Below the pieces are notes generated by a model. The model was given only the letters and a program-made list of their open reading frames with translations, did no database searches and had not been told where the DNA came from. From positions 1-5,087 of the forward strand of contig JAFWKS010000422.1 of assembly GCA_017511325.1 (NCBI GenBank): a stretch of 5,087 nt of DNA. Direction: 5' to 3'. A program made the translations under genes and the position numbers. Below, piece after piece: positions 1-5,087 of this stretch (positions within the stretch are counted from its first letter, which is position 1; every line of letters begins with the position of its first letter). The DNA is from Erysipelotrichaceae bacterium (GTDB taxonomy: Bacteria; Bacillota_I; Bacilli_A; Erysipelotrichales; Erysipelotrichaceae).

Positions 1-26
1 AAAATAAAATAGTTAGGATTGAGACC

Positions 27-785
27 ATGATTGATATTATTGAAACAGATATCCCTCAGCTTACGGGTAAAGAAAAAAGAAAGATATATATCTACGTTCC
101 CGATGAAGGAAACAGATTCCCGGTCTTGTATATGTTTGACGGCCATAATATCTTCTTTGATGAAGAAGCTACCTATGGCAAGAGCTGGGGCCTTTATGAT
201 TACCTTGTATATAATGATGTCCCTTTGATGGTCGTCGGTGTTGAATGCAACCATCATGCGGAAAAATACCGCTATGGCGGCAGACTGTCTGAATATTCAC
301 CTTTTGATTTTAATGATCCTGAGTTCGGCAAGATCAAAGGCCGGGGTAAAAAGACGATGGACTGGTTCACCAAGGAGCTTAAGCCTTATATCGATGACAA
401 TTATCCGACTAGACCCGAAAGGCGTTATACTTTTATTTCCGGCAGTTCAATGGGCGGTCTGATGACTCTTTATGCCCTTTGCGAATATAATGATGTTTTC
501 TCCAGAGGTGCCGCCTTGTCTCCATCGCTTTCATTTTCACCGGACAAAGTAATGAAGATGATCGAAGACAGCAAGTTCAGAAAGAATACCGTACTGTATA
601 TGGACTATGGCGAAAACGAGATCAAATGGGGAAGTGCCAGAGAAGATTTCGCCAACGCTACGAATCTTCTGCTTAAAAAGAAGGTGCTGCTGAACAGCAG
701 GATCGTACCTGGAGGAAACCACAATGAGGCTTCCTGGGAGAAGCAGCTGCCGTTTTTTATGGAGACGCTGTTTTACCGTTTATAG
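27..785 (+). CDS. Putative esterase, alpha/beta hydrolase (PF00756-like)
   Basis: A 252-residue soluble serine hydrolase, probably cytosolic because no signal peptide or membrane span is seen. The N-terminal part carries strands typical of the fold (IYIYVP near 20-25, FPVLYMFDGHN at 31-41). The nucleophile elbow is GSSMGG at 139-144, with Ser141 as nucleophile. The acid is probably Asp193 or a nearby acidic residue in MDYGENE (192-198). The catalytic histidine is His232 in PGGNHNEASW, the usual end of this family. Length fits the PF00756 / COG2819 type group, which includes siderophore trilactone esterases (IroE, BesA) and other carboxylesterases; the actual substrate is unknown. The start is supported by AGGA at 15-18, eight bases before ATG. 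It is the first complete gene of a three-gene operon and is followed 12 bases later by a second hydrolase. Family is confident; substrate is not predictable. Confidence 0.9.
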   Translation: MIDIIETDIPQLTGKEKRKIYIYVPDEGNRFPVLYMFDGHNIFFDEEATYGKSWGLYDYLVYNDVPLMVVGVECNHHAEKYRYGGRLSEYSPFDFNDPEFGKIKGRGKKTMDWFTKELKPYIDDNYPTRPERRYTFISGSSMGGLMTLYALCEYNDVFSRGAALSPSLSFSPDKVMKMIEDSKFRKNTVLYMDYGENEIKWGSAREDFANATNLLLKKKVLLNSRIVPGGNHNEASWEKQLPFFMETLFYRL

Positions 786-788
786 GAG
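785..788 (+). promoter_or_regulatory. Ribosome binding site GGAG deciding the start of the second hydrolase
   Basis: GGAG overlaps the stop codon of the preceding gene. Two in-frame ATG codons follow, at 792 and 798. The first is only three bases from GGAG, too close for normal initiation; the second is nine bases away. This favours 798, while 792 stays possible. Confidence 0.6.
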
Positions 789-797
789 TGAATGAAC

Positions 798-1553
798 ATG
801 GAAACAAATTATCATGATTACTATAGCTACAATCTCAACCGCAATATGCCTATCAAGGTGTATGGTCACCATGGAAGACCTATCCTGTTCATTCCTTGCC
901 AGGATGGAAGATTCTTTGACTTTGAGAATTTCCATTTGACAGATACTTTTGCGCCTTGGATCGATGACGGCAAATGCATCGTCTTTGCGATTGACACGAT
1001 CGATGCGGAGACCTGGTCTGATAAGAACGGTGATCCATACTACAGGATCAGACATCATGAGGAATGGATCAACTACATCACCCGAGAAGTCGTTCCTTTT
1101 ATCAGAGAATACGTCAATGAGAAAAACGGCTGGACAGGTTATCCTGGCATCATGACCTTTGGCTGTTCGATGGGTGCGACGCATGCCTTGAACCTCTACC
1201 TCAGGTTCCCGGATCTTTTTGACAGATGCCTGGCTTTAAGCGGTGTCTATAACGCTTCCTTCTTCCTTGGCGACTACATGGATGAAGTAGTTTACCAGAA
1301 TTCCATTACCGACTATATGACCAACATGCCTGCCGATCATCCGTTCATTGAACGCTACAACAACAATAAAGCAGTCGTCTGTGTCGGCCAGGGTGCCTGG
1401 GAAGAACCATGGAGCACAAGATATATCGACGAGCGTTTCCACGCTTTGGGAATAAACATCTGGGTAGATTACTGGGGCTATGATGTCAACCATGACTGGC
1501 CTTGGTGGTACAAGCAGGTTCCTTACTTCCTGCCTTATCTGTTAGGAGAATAA
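798..1553 (+). CDS. Esterase-like alpha/beta hydrolase (COG4947-like)
   Basis: A 251-residue alpha/beta hydrolase without a signal peptide, distinct from its upstream neighbour. From this start, the N-terminus reads METNYHDYYSYNLNRNMPIK followed by VYGHHGRPILFIPCQ, a layout I recognise from esterase/lipase superfamily proteins of the COG4947 type. The nucleophile elbow is GCSMG at 122-126, with Ser124 as nucleophile. The catalytic His is probably His232 in VNHDWPWW, and the acid is probably Glu202 or Glu203 (GAWEEPW). An in-frame ATG at 792 would add Met-Asn; 798 was chosen from the spacing to GGAG at 785-788. The C-terminus is rich in Trp and Tyr, as in relatives. It lies between another esterase and an ATP-grasp ligase; the next gene's ribosome binding site sits in its last codons, so translation is likely coupled. 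The substrate is unknown. Confidence 0.87.
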   Translation: METNYHDYYSYNLNRNMPIKVYGHHGRPILFIPCQDGRFFDFENFHLTDTFAPWIDDGKCIVFAIDTIDAETWSDKNGDPYYRIRHHEEWINYITREVVPFIREYVNEKNGWTGYPGIMTFGCSMGATHALNLYLRFPDLFDRCLALSGVYNASFFLGDYMDEVVYQNSITDYMTNMPADHPFIERYNNNKAVVCVGQGAWEEPWSTRYIDERFHALGINIWVDYWGYDVNHDWPWWYKQVPYFLPYLLGE

Positions 1554-1557
1554 TACT

Positions 1558-2748
1558 ATGGGTAACTTTATTTATATTTCACCAAACTTTCCGGCCAATC
1601 ACTGGAATTTCTGTCACCATCTTAAGGAAAACGGTATGAATGTACTGGGTATCGGTGATGCGGATTATGACTATCTTACTGATGATCTCAAAGGTTCATT
1701 GAATGAATACTACAAAGTCTCATCTTTAGAGAACTATGATGAAGTTTACAGAGCAGTCGCTTATTTCGCCTACAAGTATGGAAAGATCGACTGGCTCGAG
1801 ACAAACAATGAGTACTGGCTTGAAAGAGATGCACGATTAAGAAACGACTTCAACATCAATACCGGTTTTCATATCGAAGATATGGAGGCTGTCAAATACA
1901 AATCAAAGATGAAGGAGAACTATCTCAAGGCCGGGATCCCTGTTGCCAGATATCACATCGTAGACAACTATGAAAACTGTCTCAAGTTCATCAAGGAAGT
2001 CGGATATCCGGTCGTGGTAAAACCGGACAATGGCGTCGGTGCCAACGGTACATTCAAGATCAAGGAAGAAGAAGGCCTGAAGCGTTTCTTTGAAAACAAA
2101 CCGGATGTGCAATACATTATGGAAGAATTCATCAATGGCGAAGTTCAGACCTATGATGCGATCATCAATTCCAAAGGTGAAGCACTGTTTGAAAGCGGCA
2201 ATGTCACCGTGACAAGTCTGATGGACACGGTAAGTCTGAATCTGAACTCATGTTTCTATGAAAGAAGCGTCCTGCCTGATGATCTGCTCGAGGCAGGCAG
2301 AAAGACAGTCAAAGCCTTCGGAGTAAAAAGCAGGATGATCCACTTCGAGTTCTTCCGTCTCAAGGCCGATCAGCATATCGGCAAGAAAGGCGACATCGTA
2401 GCTCTGGAAGTAAACATGCGTCCTAGCGGCGGTATCGCTCCGACTATGAAGAACTGGGCTAACGGTACTGATGTCTACAAGATCTGGGCTGACATGATCG
2501 TCTTTGACCGCACAGATAAACAGAAGGATTATCAGAAGGTCTGCTGCTTTGCTTCAAGAAGATATGGATTGAACTTCAAACTGTCATATGATGAAGTCAG
2601 AGAAAAATACCATGACGTCATCATTCAGGAAGGACCGGTTGAGGAAGCCTTGACCGGGGCCATGGCTGACTATGTCTTCATCGGACTCTTCGATAGTGAA
2701 GAAGAAGCCAGAGCCTATGCGGCTGATGTGCTCGATTACTACGAATAA
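1558..2748 (+). CDS. ATP-grasp family carboxylate-amine ligase-like protein
   Basis: A 396-residue ATP-grasp enzyme. Such enzymes activate a carboxylate as an acyl phosphate with ATP and join it to an amine or other nucleophile. An N-terminal Rossmann-like pre-ATP-grasp domain (about 1-105) begins FIYISPNFPANHWNF. The ATP-grasp part shows PVVVKPDNGVGANGTFK at 151-167 (ATP-binding Lys155 and a glycine-rich loop), the hinge-like EEFINGEVQTYD at 189-200, HFEFF at 262-266, and ALEVNMRPSGG at 282-292, whose Glu284 and Asn286 are the expected magnesium ligands and Arg288 the phosphate contact. All key residues look intact. A C-terminal domain of about 80 residues follows. AGGAG at 1544-1548, nine bases before ATG, supports the start and lies in the end of the upstream hydrolase gene. 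It is the last gene of the operon. It resembles carbamoyl-phosphate-synthase-like and biotin-carboxylase-like ligases, but the acceptor and donor cannot be inferred. Confidence 0.9.
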   Translation: MGNFIYISPNFPANHWNFCHHLKENGMNVLGIGDADYDYLTDDLKGSLNEYYKVSSLENYDEVYRAVAYFAYKYGKIDWLETNNEYWLERDARLRNDFNINTGFHIEDMEAVKYKSKMKENYLKAGIPVARYHIVDNYENCLKFIKEVGYPVVVKPDNGVGANGTFKIKEEEGLKRFFENKPDVQYIMEEFINGEVQTYDAIINSKGEALFESGNVTVTSLMDTVSLNLNSCFYERSVLPDDLLEAGRKTVKAFGVKSRMIHFEFFRLKADQHIGKKGDIVALEVNMRPSGGIAPTMKNWANGTDVYKIWADMIVFDRTDKQKDYQKVCCFASRRYGLNFKLSYDEVREKYHDVIIQEGPVEEALTGAMADYVFIGLFDSEEEARAYAADVLDYYE

Positions 2749-2756
2749 AAGATATG

Positions 2757-2788
2757 AAATGGTTTCTGTACGAAGCCATTTTTATTTT
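2757..2788 (+). terminator. Rho-independent terminator after the hydrolase/ATP-grasp operon
   Basis: AAATGGTTTC (2757-2766) pairs with GAAGCCATTT (2772-2781) over ten base pairs with one G-U, around the five-base loop TGTAC. A T-rich tract, TTTTTATTTT, runs from the stem's end. It starts nine bases after the ATP-grasp stop codon. Confidence 0.88.
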
Positions 2789-2801
2789 CCTGGAAATAAG
2801 C

Positions 2802-2807
2802 GATAAT
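2802..2807 (+). promoter_or_regulatory. Possible -10 element (GATAAT) just upstream of the MFS-like gene
   Basis: GATAAT matches TATAAT at five of six positions and ends seven bases before the ATG at 2815. No good -35 is present; the segment 17 bases upstream is T-rich terminator sequence (TTTTTA). If used, transcription would begin at or next to the start codon, giving a nearly leaderless message. This is consistent with the lack of a ribosome binding site but is weak evidence. Confidence 0.25.
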
Positions 2808-2814
2808 TAAAAAG

Positions 2815-3861
2815 ATGACAAAGCTCAAAGATTATAGACTTACTCTATTGTTGTCTCTGTGCCATATGGGCATTGATTTTCTCTGTGCCTTTTCTTTATA
2901 TCACAGTTTCGCAAAGCGCTATGAAGCTTTCCTTCTATACAATTTCTGTGCCTTTGCCTTGCAGATGCCGATGGGCATTCTTATCGATATGTGGTCTGAT
3001 CGATGCAAGAAAACCATCAGACCAGGCATGCTGTTTATGTGCGTTGGCGTAGCTTTAACGATAATCGGATCTTTTCTTTCTCATATCATCCTTGGCATAG
3101 GTAACGCCTTGTTTCATGTAGGCGGAGGTGTTTTGAGCATCCATGAAGATGATGACCACGGTCTTGACGGCAAGGCCCTGGGCTGCTTTGTAGCTCCTGG
3201 AGCGATCGGCCTGATCCTTGGAATCCTTTATCACGATACGGATCTTTATCTTCTTATTCAGATCATCGTAGCGGTTGCATTATGTGGAGTTTCCTTCTTC
3301 GCTTTTAGAAGCAGCGAAGAAAGGCAGCTTACAATCAAATACAGGAAGTTTTCTTTTGAGAGAAAGGAACTCATATATATCATCCTTCTTTGTTTCGTGG
3401 TAGTCATAATACGCTCCCTGACCGGCATGGCCATCAGTTTTCCCTGGAAGAAAGGAGATCTGATCACCATTATCAGTGTGATCGCAGTAGCTTCAGGAAA
3501 GATGATCGGTGGTTTTTTAAGTTCTGAATACGGAATGAAAAAGACAGTGATCATTACTTTATGCATAAGTGCTCTGGCCTATTTTTTCGCTGATTATCTG
3601 ATCCCGGGCATGCTGGCCTTACTGTTTTTCAATATGACGATGCCGATAACCCTCTATCTGCTTTCTATGAATATGTCTGATATGCCGGGCTTTGCGTTTG
3701 GCATTTTGACCTTTGGTTTATTCCTTGGCTATCTTCCTGTTCATTACGGATATGTCAATGATCTTGCACCATCGCCGTTTGGTGTCATGGCCTCGCTTGT
3801 TTCACTGGCTATACTATATCTTGCGATAAAAATATCCAAAAAGGAACAGGATCATGAGTGA
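2815..3861 (+). CDS. MFS-like integral membrane transporter, divergent
   Basis: A 348-residue, strongly hydrophobic protein with about ten to twelve predicted spans, somewhat short for an MFS transporter (usually about 400). MFS-like signs are QMPMGILIDMWSDR at 50-63 (a motif-A-like loop with Asp58 and Arg63) and, in the second half, SGKMIGGFLSSEYGMKK at 227-243, the equivalent loop. GIGNALFHVGGG (94-105) recalls the fosmidomycin-resistance-like MFS branch. Asp21 and His101 lie in or near predicted membrane segments, and the acidic cluster HEDDDHG (110-116) sits in a loop after the third or fourth span; Arg200 starts a further span (RSLTGMAISFPW). No clear ribosome binding site precedes the ATG; other in-frame starts would remove part of the first span and lack better sites. 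The stop overlaps the next gene by eight bases, so the products are probably made together. The substrate is unknown. Confidence 0.78.
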   Translation: MTKLKDYRLTLLLSLCHMGIDFLCAFSLYHSFAKRYEAFLLYNFCAFALQMPMGILIDMWSDRCKKTIRPGMLFMCVGVALTIIGSFLSHIILGIGNALFHVGGGVLSIHEDDDHGLDGKALGCFVAPGAIGLILGILYHDTDLYLLIQIIVAVALCGVSFFAFRSSEERQLTIKYRKFSFERKELIYIILLCFVVVIIRSLTGMAISFPWKKGDLITIISVIAVASGKMIGGFLSSEYGMKKTVIITLCISALAYFFADYLIPGMLALLFFNMTMPITLYLLSMNMSDMPGFAFGILTFGLFLGYLPVHYGYVNDLAPSPFGVMASLVSLAILYLAIKISKKEQDHE

Positions 3862-4207
3862 CCTGTATCTGTTTCTTAAGCCTCTTATTCTGACGCTCCT
3901 GTTTGAAGAACTTGGGGCAGTCCTGCTGTTTGGGATCAGAAATAAAAAAGATCTTCTGCTGATCATGCTTACAAATATCATCACCAATCCGCTTCTGGTC
4001 TACTTTTCCTTGATGTTGATGTATTATTTATGTATAGATACAGGAACGATCCTGACCTATCTGGTTCTTGAACCGATAGTAGTGCTTGTCGAATATCTCA
4101 TCTATAAAAAATATTTGGCAGGCAGAAAGGATTATCTGATCGTTTCCTTTGTTTTGAATCTTATTTCTATAACAGGAGGTATCGTATGTCAAAAAATAAT
4201 ATTTTAA
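3854..4207 (+). CDS. Uncharacterised four-span membrane protein with polar residues in the spans
   Basis: A 117-residue membrane protein with about four predicted spans (roughly 8-28, 33-57, 65-85, 93-115). I do not recognise a named family. Notable residues within or at the edge of spans are Glu18-Glu19 (LFEELG), Asn41 and Thr44-Asn45-Pro46 (LTNIITNPLL), Glu73 and Glu80 (LVLEPIVVLVEYL), and Asn102 with Ser105 (LNLISITGG). I have a recollection, unverified, that similar small Bacillota proteins keep the N..TNP and Glu pattern, which would suggest a functional site rather than a mere anchor. AAGGA at 3841-3845, eight bases before ATG, supports the start. It overlaps the transporter-like gene by eight bases and the next small gene by 22, an arrangement typical of a coupled complex. 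Confidence 0.75.
   Translation: MSDLYLFLKPLILTLLFEELGAVLLFGIRNKKDLLLIMLTNIITNPLLVYFSLMLMYYLCIDTGTILTYLVLEPIVVLVEYLIYKKYLAGRKDYLIVSFVLNLISITGGIVCQKIIF
4174..4179 (+). promoter_or_regulatory. Consensus ribosome binding site AGGAGG for the 62-residue membrane protein
   Basis: A perfect AGGAGG lies six bases before the ATG at 4186, inside the coding part of the upstream gene. It is the best Shine-Dalgarno sequence in the window and argues that the short overlapping gene is real and well translated. Confidence 0.85.
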
Positions 4208-4374
4208 GCTTTTCGCTCTTAACCCTGATGATCATGAATCTATTTACCAGAGTTGCTTTCGCCGACATTGCACCGGATCCAATGCGCAGAGCTCCGGGTA
4301 TTCTGGCGATTATCCTGATTGTTTGCTTGGTTATTGCAGCAATCCTTCTTCTGATCAAGTTCTTCAAAAAGTAA
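4186..4374 (+). CDS. Small membrane protein, signal-like segment plus one span (DIAPDP protein)
   Basis: A 62-residue protein overlapping the previous gene by 22 bases. Residues 5-20 form a hydrophobic signal-like segment ending in VAFA (23-26), a good signal peptidase I site (Ala-X-Ala) before Asp27. A short polar stretch, DIAPDPMRRAPG (27-38), follows, then a second span (about 39-58) and a basic tail (Lys58, Lys61, Lys62). If cleaved, the mature product would be 36 residues with a short external N-terminus and internal C-terminus; if not, a two-span hairpin. The perfect AGGAGG upstream makes translation very likely despite the size. It presumably partners the two membrane proteins encoded just upstream. 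The family is not recognised; I know of similarly built tiny Bacillota proteins but no function. Its stop codon abuts the -35 box of the tmRNA promoter. Confidence 0.78.
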   Translation: MSKNNILSFSLLTLMIMNLFTRVAFADIAPDPMRRAPGILAIILIVCLVIAAILLLIKFFKK

Positions 4375-4403
4375 TTGACAAGATCAGGTATCTATTATTT
4401 AAT
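4375..4403 (+). promoter_or_regulatory. Sigma-A-type promoter of ssrA
   Basis: A perfect -35 box TTGACA (4375-4380), a 17-base spacer and a -10 box TTTAAT (4398-4403, five of six matches) predict a transcription start near 4410-4412, just upstream of the mature tmRNA 5' end at 4414. The -35 box begins at the base after the stop codon of the preceding gene. Confidence 0.85.
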
Positions 4404-4409
4404 AGATAC
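4388..4409 (+). repeat. Perfect 10+10 inverted repeat over the ssrA -10 element
   Basis: GTATCTATTA (4388-4397) and TAATAGATAC (4400-4409) are exact reverse complements with only TT between. The repeat spans the promoter spacer end, the -10 box and the region up to the predicted start. It has no following T-tract, so it is not a standard terminator. An operator for a dimeric repressor is the obvious reading; an RNA hairpin in read-through transcripts from the upstream genes is the alternative. Confidence 0.8.
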
Positions 4410-4413
4410 ACAC

Positions 4414-4761
4414 GGGGTCGAATTTGGTTTCGACTGGTCTAGTCTGATTCAGACTGCAGTGGAGTGATGACCTAATCATCAAAACAAAATAAACGCTAAC
4501 ACTGAATTAGCATTCGCTTAATCAACAGCCGACGTAGGCTTTAAGCACTTCTGTCTGTAAAGCTTGTAGCAGGCAGTCGTATACACAAGCTAGGTGAAGC
4601 AAGTTTAGTTCTTCTCTTGCCATCCGAAAACCGAAAAGACGAATTCAATATCCGGCTGTTTAAATCCATAGGTATTGTCTTATTCAAATTTAAACTAAAC
4701 TGTAGACGTTTGAATGTGGGATTATTCTAGGACGAGGGTTCGAGTCCCTCCGACTCCACCA
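4414..4761 (+). ncRNA. ssrA: Transfer-messenger RNA (tmRNA), one-piece
   Basis: A 348-base tmRNA, which rescues stalled ribosomes with SmpB and tags the unfinished protein for degradation. The tRNA-like ends pair as GGGGTCG (4414-4420) with CGACTCC (4751-4757), followed by A and an encoded CCA. The T-arm is GAGGG, loop TTCGAGT, CCCTC. H2 pairs 4447-4459 with 4700-4705 and 4709-4715. A hairpin TGATGA/TCATCA (4465-4470, 4476-4481) sits where PK1 is expected. H5 pairs GCTTAA (4516-4521, containing the tag stop) with TTAAGC (4541-4546), plus AGCC/GGCT inside. PK2 is clear: CTGTCTG (4551-4557) with CAGGCAG (4570-4576), and AGCTTGT (4561-4567) with ACAAGCT (4585-4591). A last pseudoknot pairs CAATATC (4646-4652) with GGTATTG (4671-4677), and GTTTAAAT (4658-4665) with ATTTAAAC (4688-4695). 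This is essentially certain. Confidence 0.97.
4495..4521 (+). other. tmRNA tag reading frame, predicted peptide ANTELAFA
   Basis: The frame reads GCT AAC ACT GAA TTA GCA TTC GCT TAA, giving an eight-residue encoded tag; with the alanine carried by tmRNA itself, the full tag would be AANTELAFA. The resume codon GCT follows TAAAC, closely like the TAGTC-GCA context of E. coli, and lies 13 bases after the PK1-position hairpin. The stop lies in helix H5 as expected. The frame stays open further upstream, so the exact resume codon is inferred. Confidence 0.75.
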
Positions 4762-4774
4762 ATTAGTATAAGAC

Positions 4775-4795
4775 GGGACTGTAAGGTCCTTTTTT
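4775..4795 (+). terminator. Probable rho-independent terminator of ssrA
   Basis: GGGAC (4775-4779) pairs with GTCCT (4786-4790) with one G-U, around the six-base loop TGTAAG, and runs into six T residues (4790-4795). The stem is short, so efficiency may be modest, but the position 14 bases after the tmRNA CCA fits. Confidence 0.62.
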
Positions 4796-4796
4796 G

Positions 4797-4802
4797 TATA
4801 AT
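4797..4802 (+). promoter_or_regulatory. Possible -10 element (TATAAT) for the last gene
   Basis: A perfect TATAAT lies right after the ssrA terminator and would give a leader of about 30 bases before the ATG at 4841. No recognisable -35 is found 16-18 bases upstream, where the terminator stem lies, so it may be an incidental AT-rich match. Confidence 0.3.
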
Positions 4803-4840
4803 TAATTTAGAAAGACAAATCGGAATTCGAGAGGATAAAG

Positions 4841-5087
4841 ATGACAAACGAAAGAATACAGAACTATATAGAGAATTATTCCTTCTGTTCAGAATTATTA
4901 TTCAGGGATTGGAAGTCCTTCCTTGATCTTCTTTATGCCGAAGGAGGTCGCATATCATCTATCCTTTGGTGGGATCAAAGCACAGAAAAGCAGCTGAAAG
5001 AATCTGTAGGAAGTGGCGGATACAAAGATCCTGATAATGATGAGTTTATATATGCTGAAACGCAGTTGTATAAGGAAGGTTTGGAAA
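4841..5087 (+). CDS. Unrecognised soluble protein, N-terminal part only
   Basis: An open frame begins at ATG 4841 and runs past the window edge, giving 82 complete codons. AGAGG at 4830-4834, six bases before the ATG, supports the start. The protein begins MTNERIQNYIENYSF, is polar and probably soluble, with no signal peptide or membrane span in the visible part. Features worth matching are GGRISSILWWD (35-45) and GSGGYKDPDNDEF (57-69) followed by IYAETQL. These resemble, from memory, a conserved uncharacterised protein of Clostridia-like bacteria, but I cannot name a family or function. Codon use is like that of the neighbouring genes. Confidence 0.75.
   Translation, partial: MTNERIQNYIENYSFCSELLFRDWKSFLDLLYAEGGRISSILWWDQSTEKQLKESVGSGGYKDPDNDEFIYAETQLYKEGLE

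Noticed and set aside
780..1184. Minus-strand open frame of 134 codons
   Set aside because: It lies wholly opposite the second hydrolase gene, which has clear catalytic motifs; it shows no ribosome binding site or recognisable protein features.
3258..3566. Minus-strand open frame of 102 codons
   Set aside because: It is antisense to the MFS-like gene and follows from its hydrophobic codon bias; nothing independent supports it.
4441..4455. Near-perfect hairpin AGTCTG ATT CAGACT
   Set aside because: Its bases from 4447 onward are needed for the long H2 helix with 4700-4715, which fits the tmRNA fold better; the symmetry is probably incidental.
4477..4494. Longer tmRNA tag beginning at codons upstream of GCT 4495
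   Set aside because: The frame is open upstream, but an alanine resume codon after TAAAC at 4490-4494 and the spacing from the PK1-position hairpin favour 4495.
4714..4926. Plus-strand open frame of 70 codons starting in the tmRNA 3' end
   Set aside because: It begins inside the tRNA-like domain, crosses the ssrA terminator and overlaps the better supported gene at 4841 in another frame.
1..5087. CRISPR array, insertion sequence, attachment site or tRNA gene
   Set aside because: No spaced direct repeats, transposase-like frame or tRNA cloverleaf was found; although tmRNA genes are common integration sites, no duplicated 3' end of the tmRNA or integrase is visible in the 326 bases downstream.

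Overview
The window reads as chromosomal DNA from a low-to-mid GC Bacillota (Firmicutes). The evidence is AGGAGG-type ribosome binding sites ahead of most genes, genes packed on one strand, a one-piece tmRNA with an encoded CCA, and Bacillota-like membrane proteins. TGA is used as a stop (3859-3861), so this is not a code-4 mollicute. The predicted tmRNA tag ends in Leu-Ala-Phe-Ala, which hints at a lineage such as Erysipelotrichia, but that placement is a guess. All supported features are on the + strand.

Region 1 (27-2748) is a tight three-gene operon: a putative esterase (PF00756-like alpha/beta hydrolase), a second esterase-like alpha/beta hydrolase, and an ATP-grasp ligase. Gaps are 4-12 bases, and the operon closes with a clear rho-independent terminator (2757-2788). 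Two cytosolic serine hydrolases beside an ATP-grasp carboxylate-amine ligase suggest a pathway that makes and trims an amide- or ester-linked small molecule. The substrate cannot be read from the sequence.

Region 2 (2815-4374) holds three overlapping membrane-protein genes: a divergent MFS-like transporter of 348 residues, a 117-residue four-span protein with conspicuous polar residues in its spans, and a 62-residue protein with a signal-like segment, an AFA/DIAPDP junction and one further membrane span. The overlaps (8 and 22 bases) point to coupled translation, so the three products probably act together. I cannot name this system and regard it as the best candidate for something undescribed.

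Region 3 (4375-4796) is ssrA. The promoter (TTGACA, 17-base spacer, TTTAAT) starts at the base after the stop codon of the small membrane protein. A perfect 10+10 inverted repeat covers its -10 element. The tmRNA itself (4414-4761) can be folded by eye into the tRNA-like domain, H2, H5 and at least two clear pseudoknots, with a short tag ANTELAFA. A modest terminator follows.

Region 4 (4841-5087) is the start of an unrecognised gene that runs off the window.
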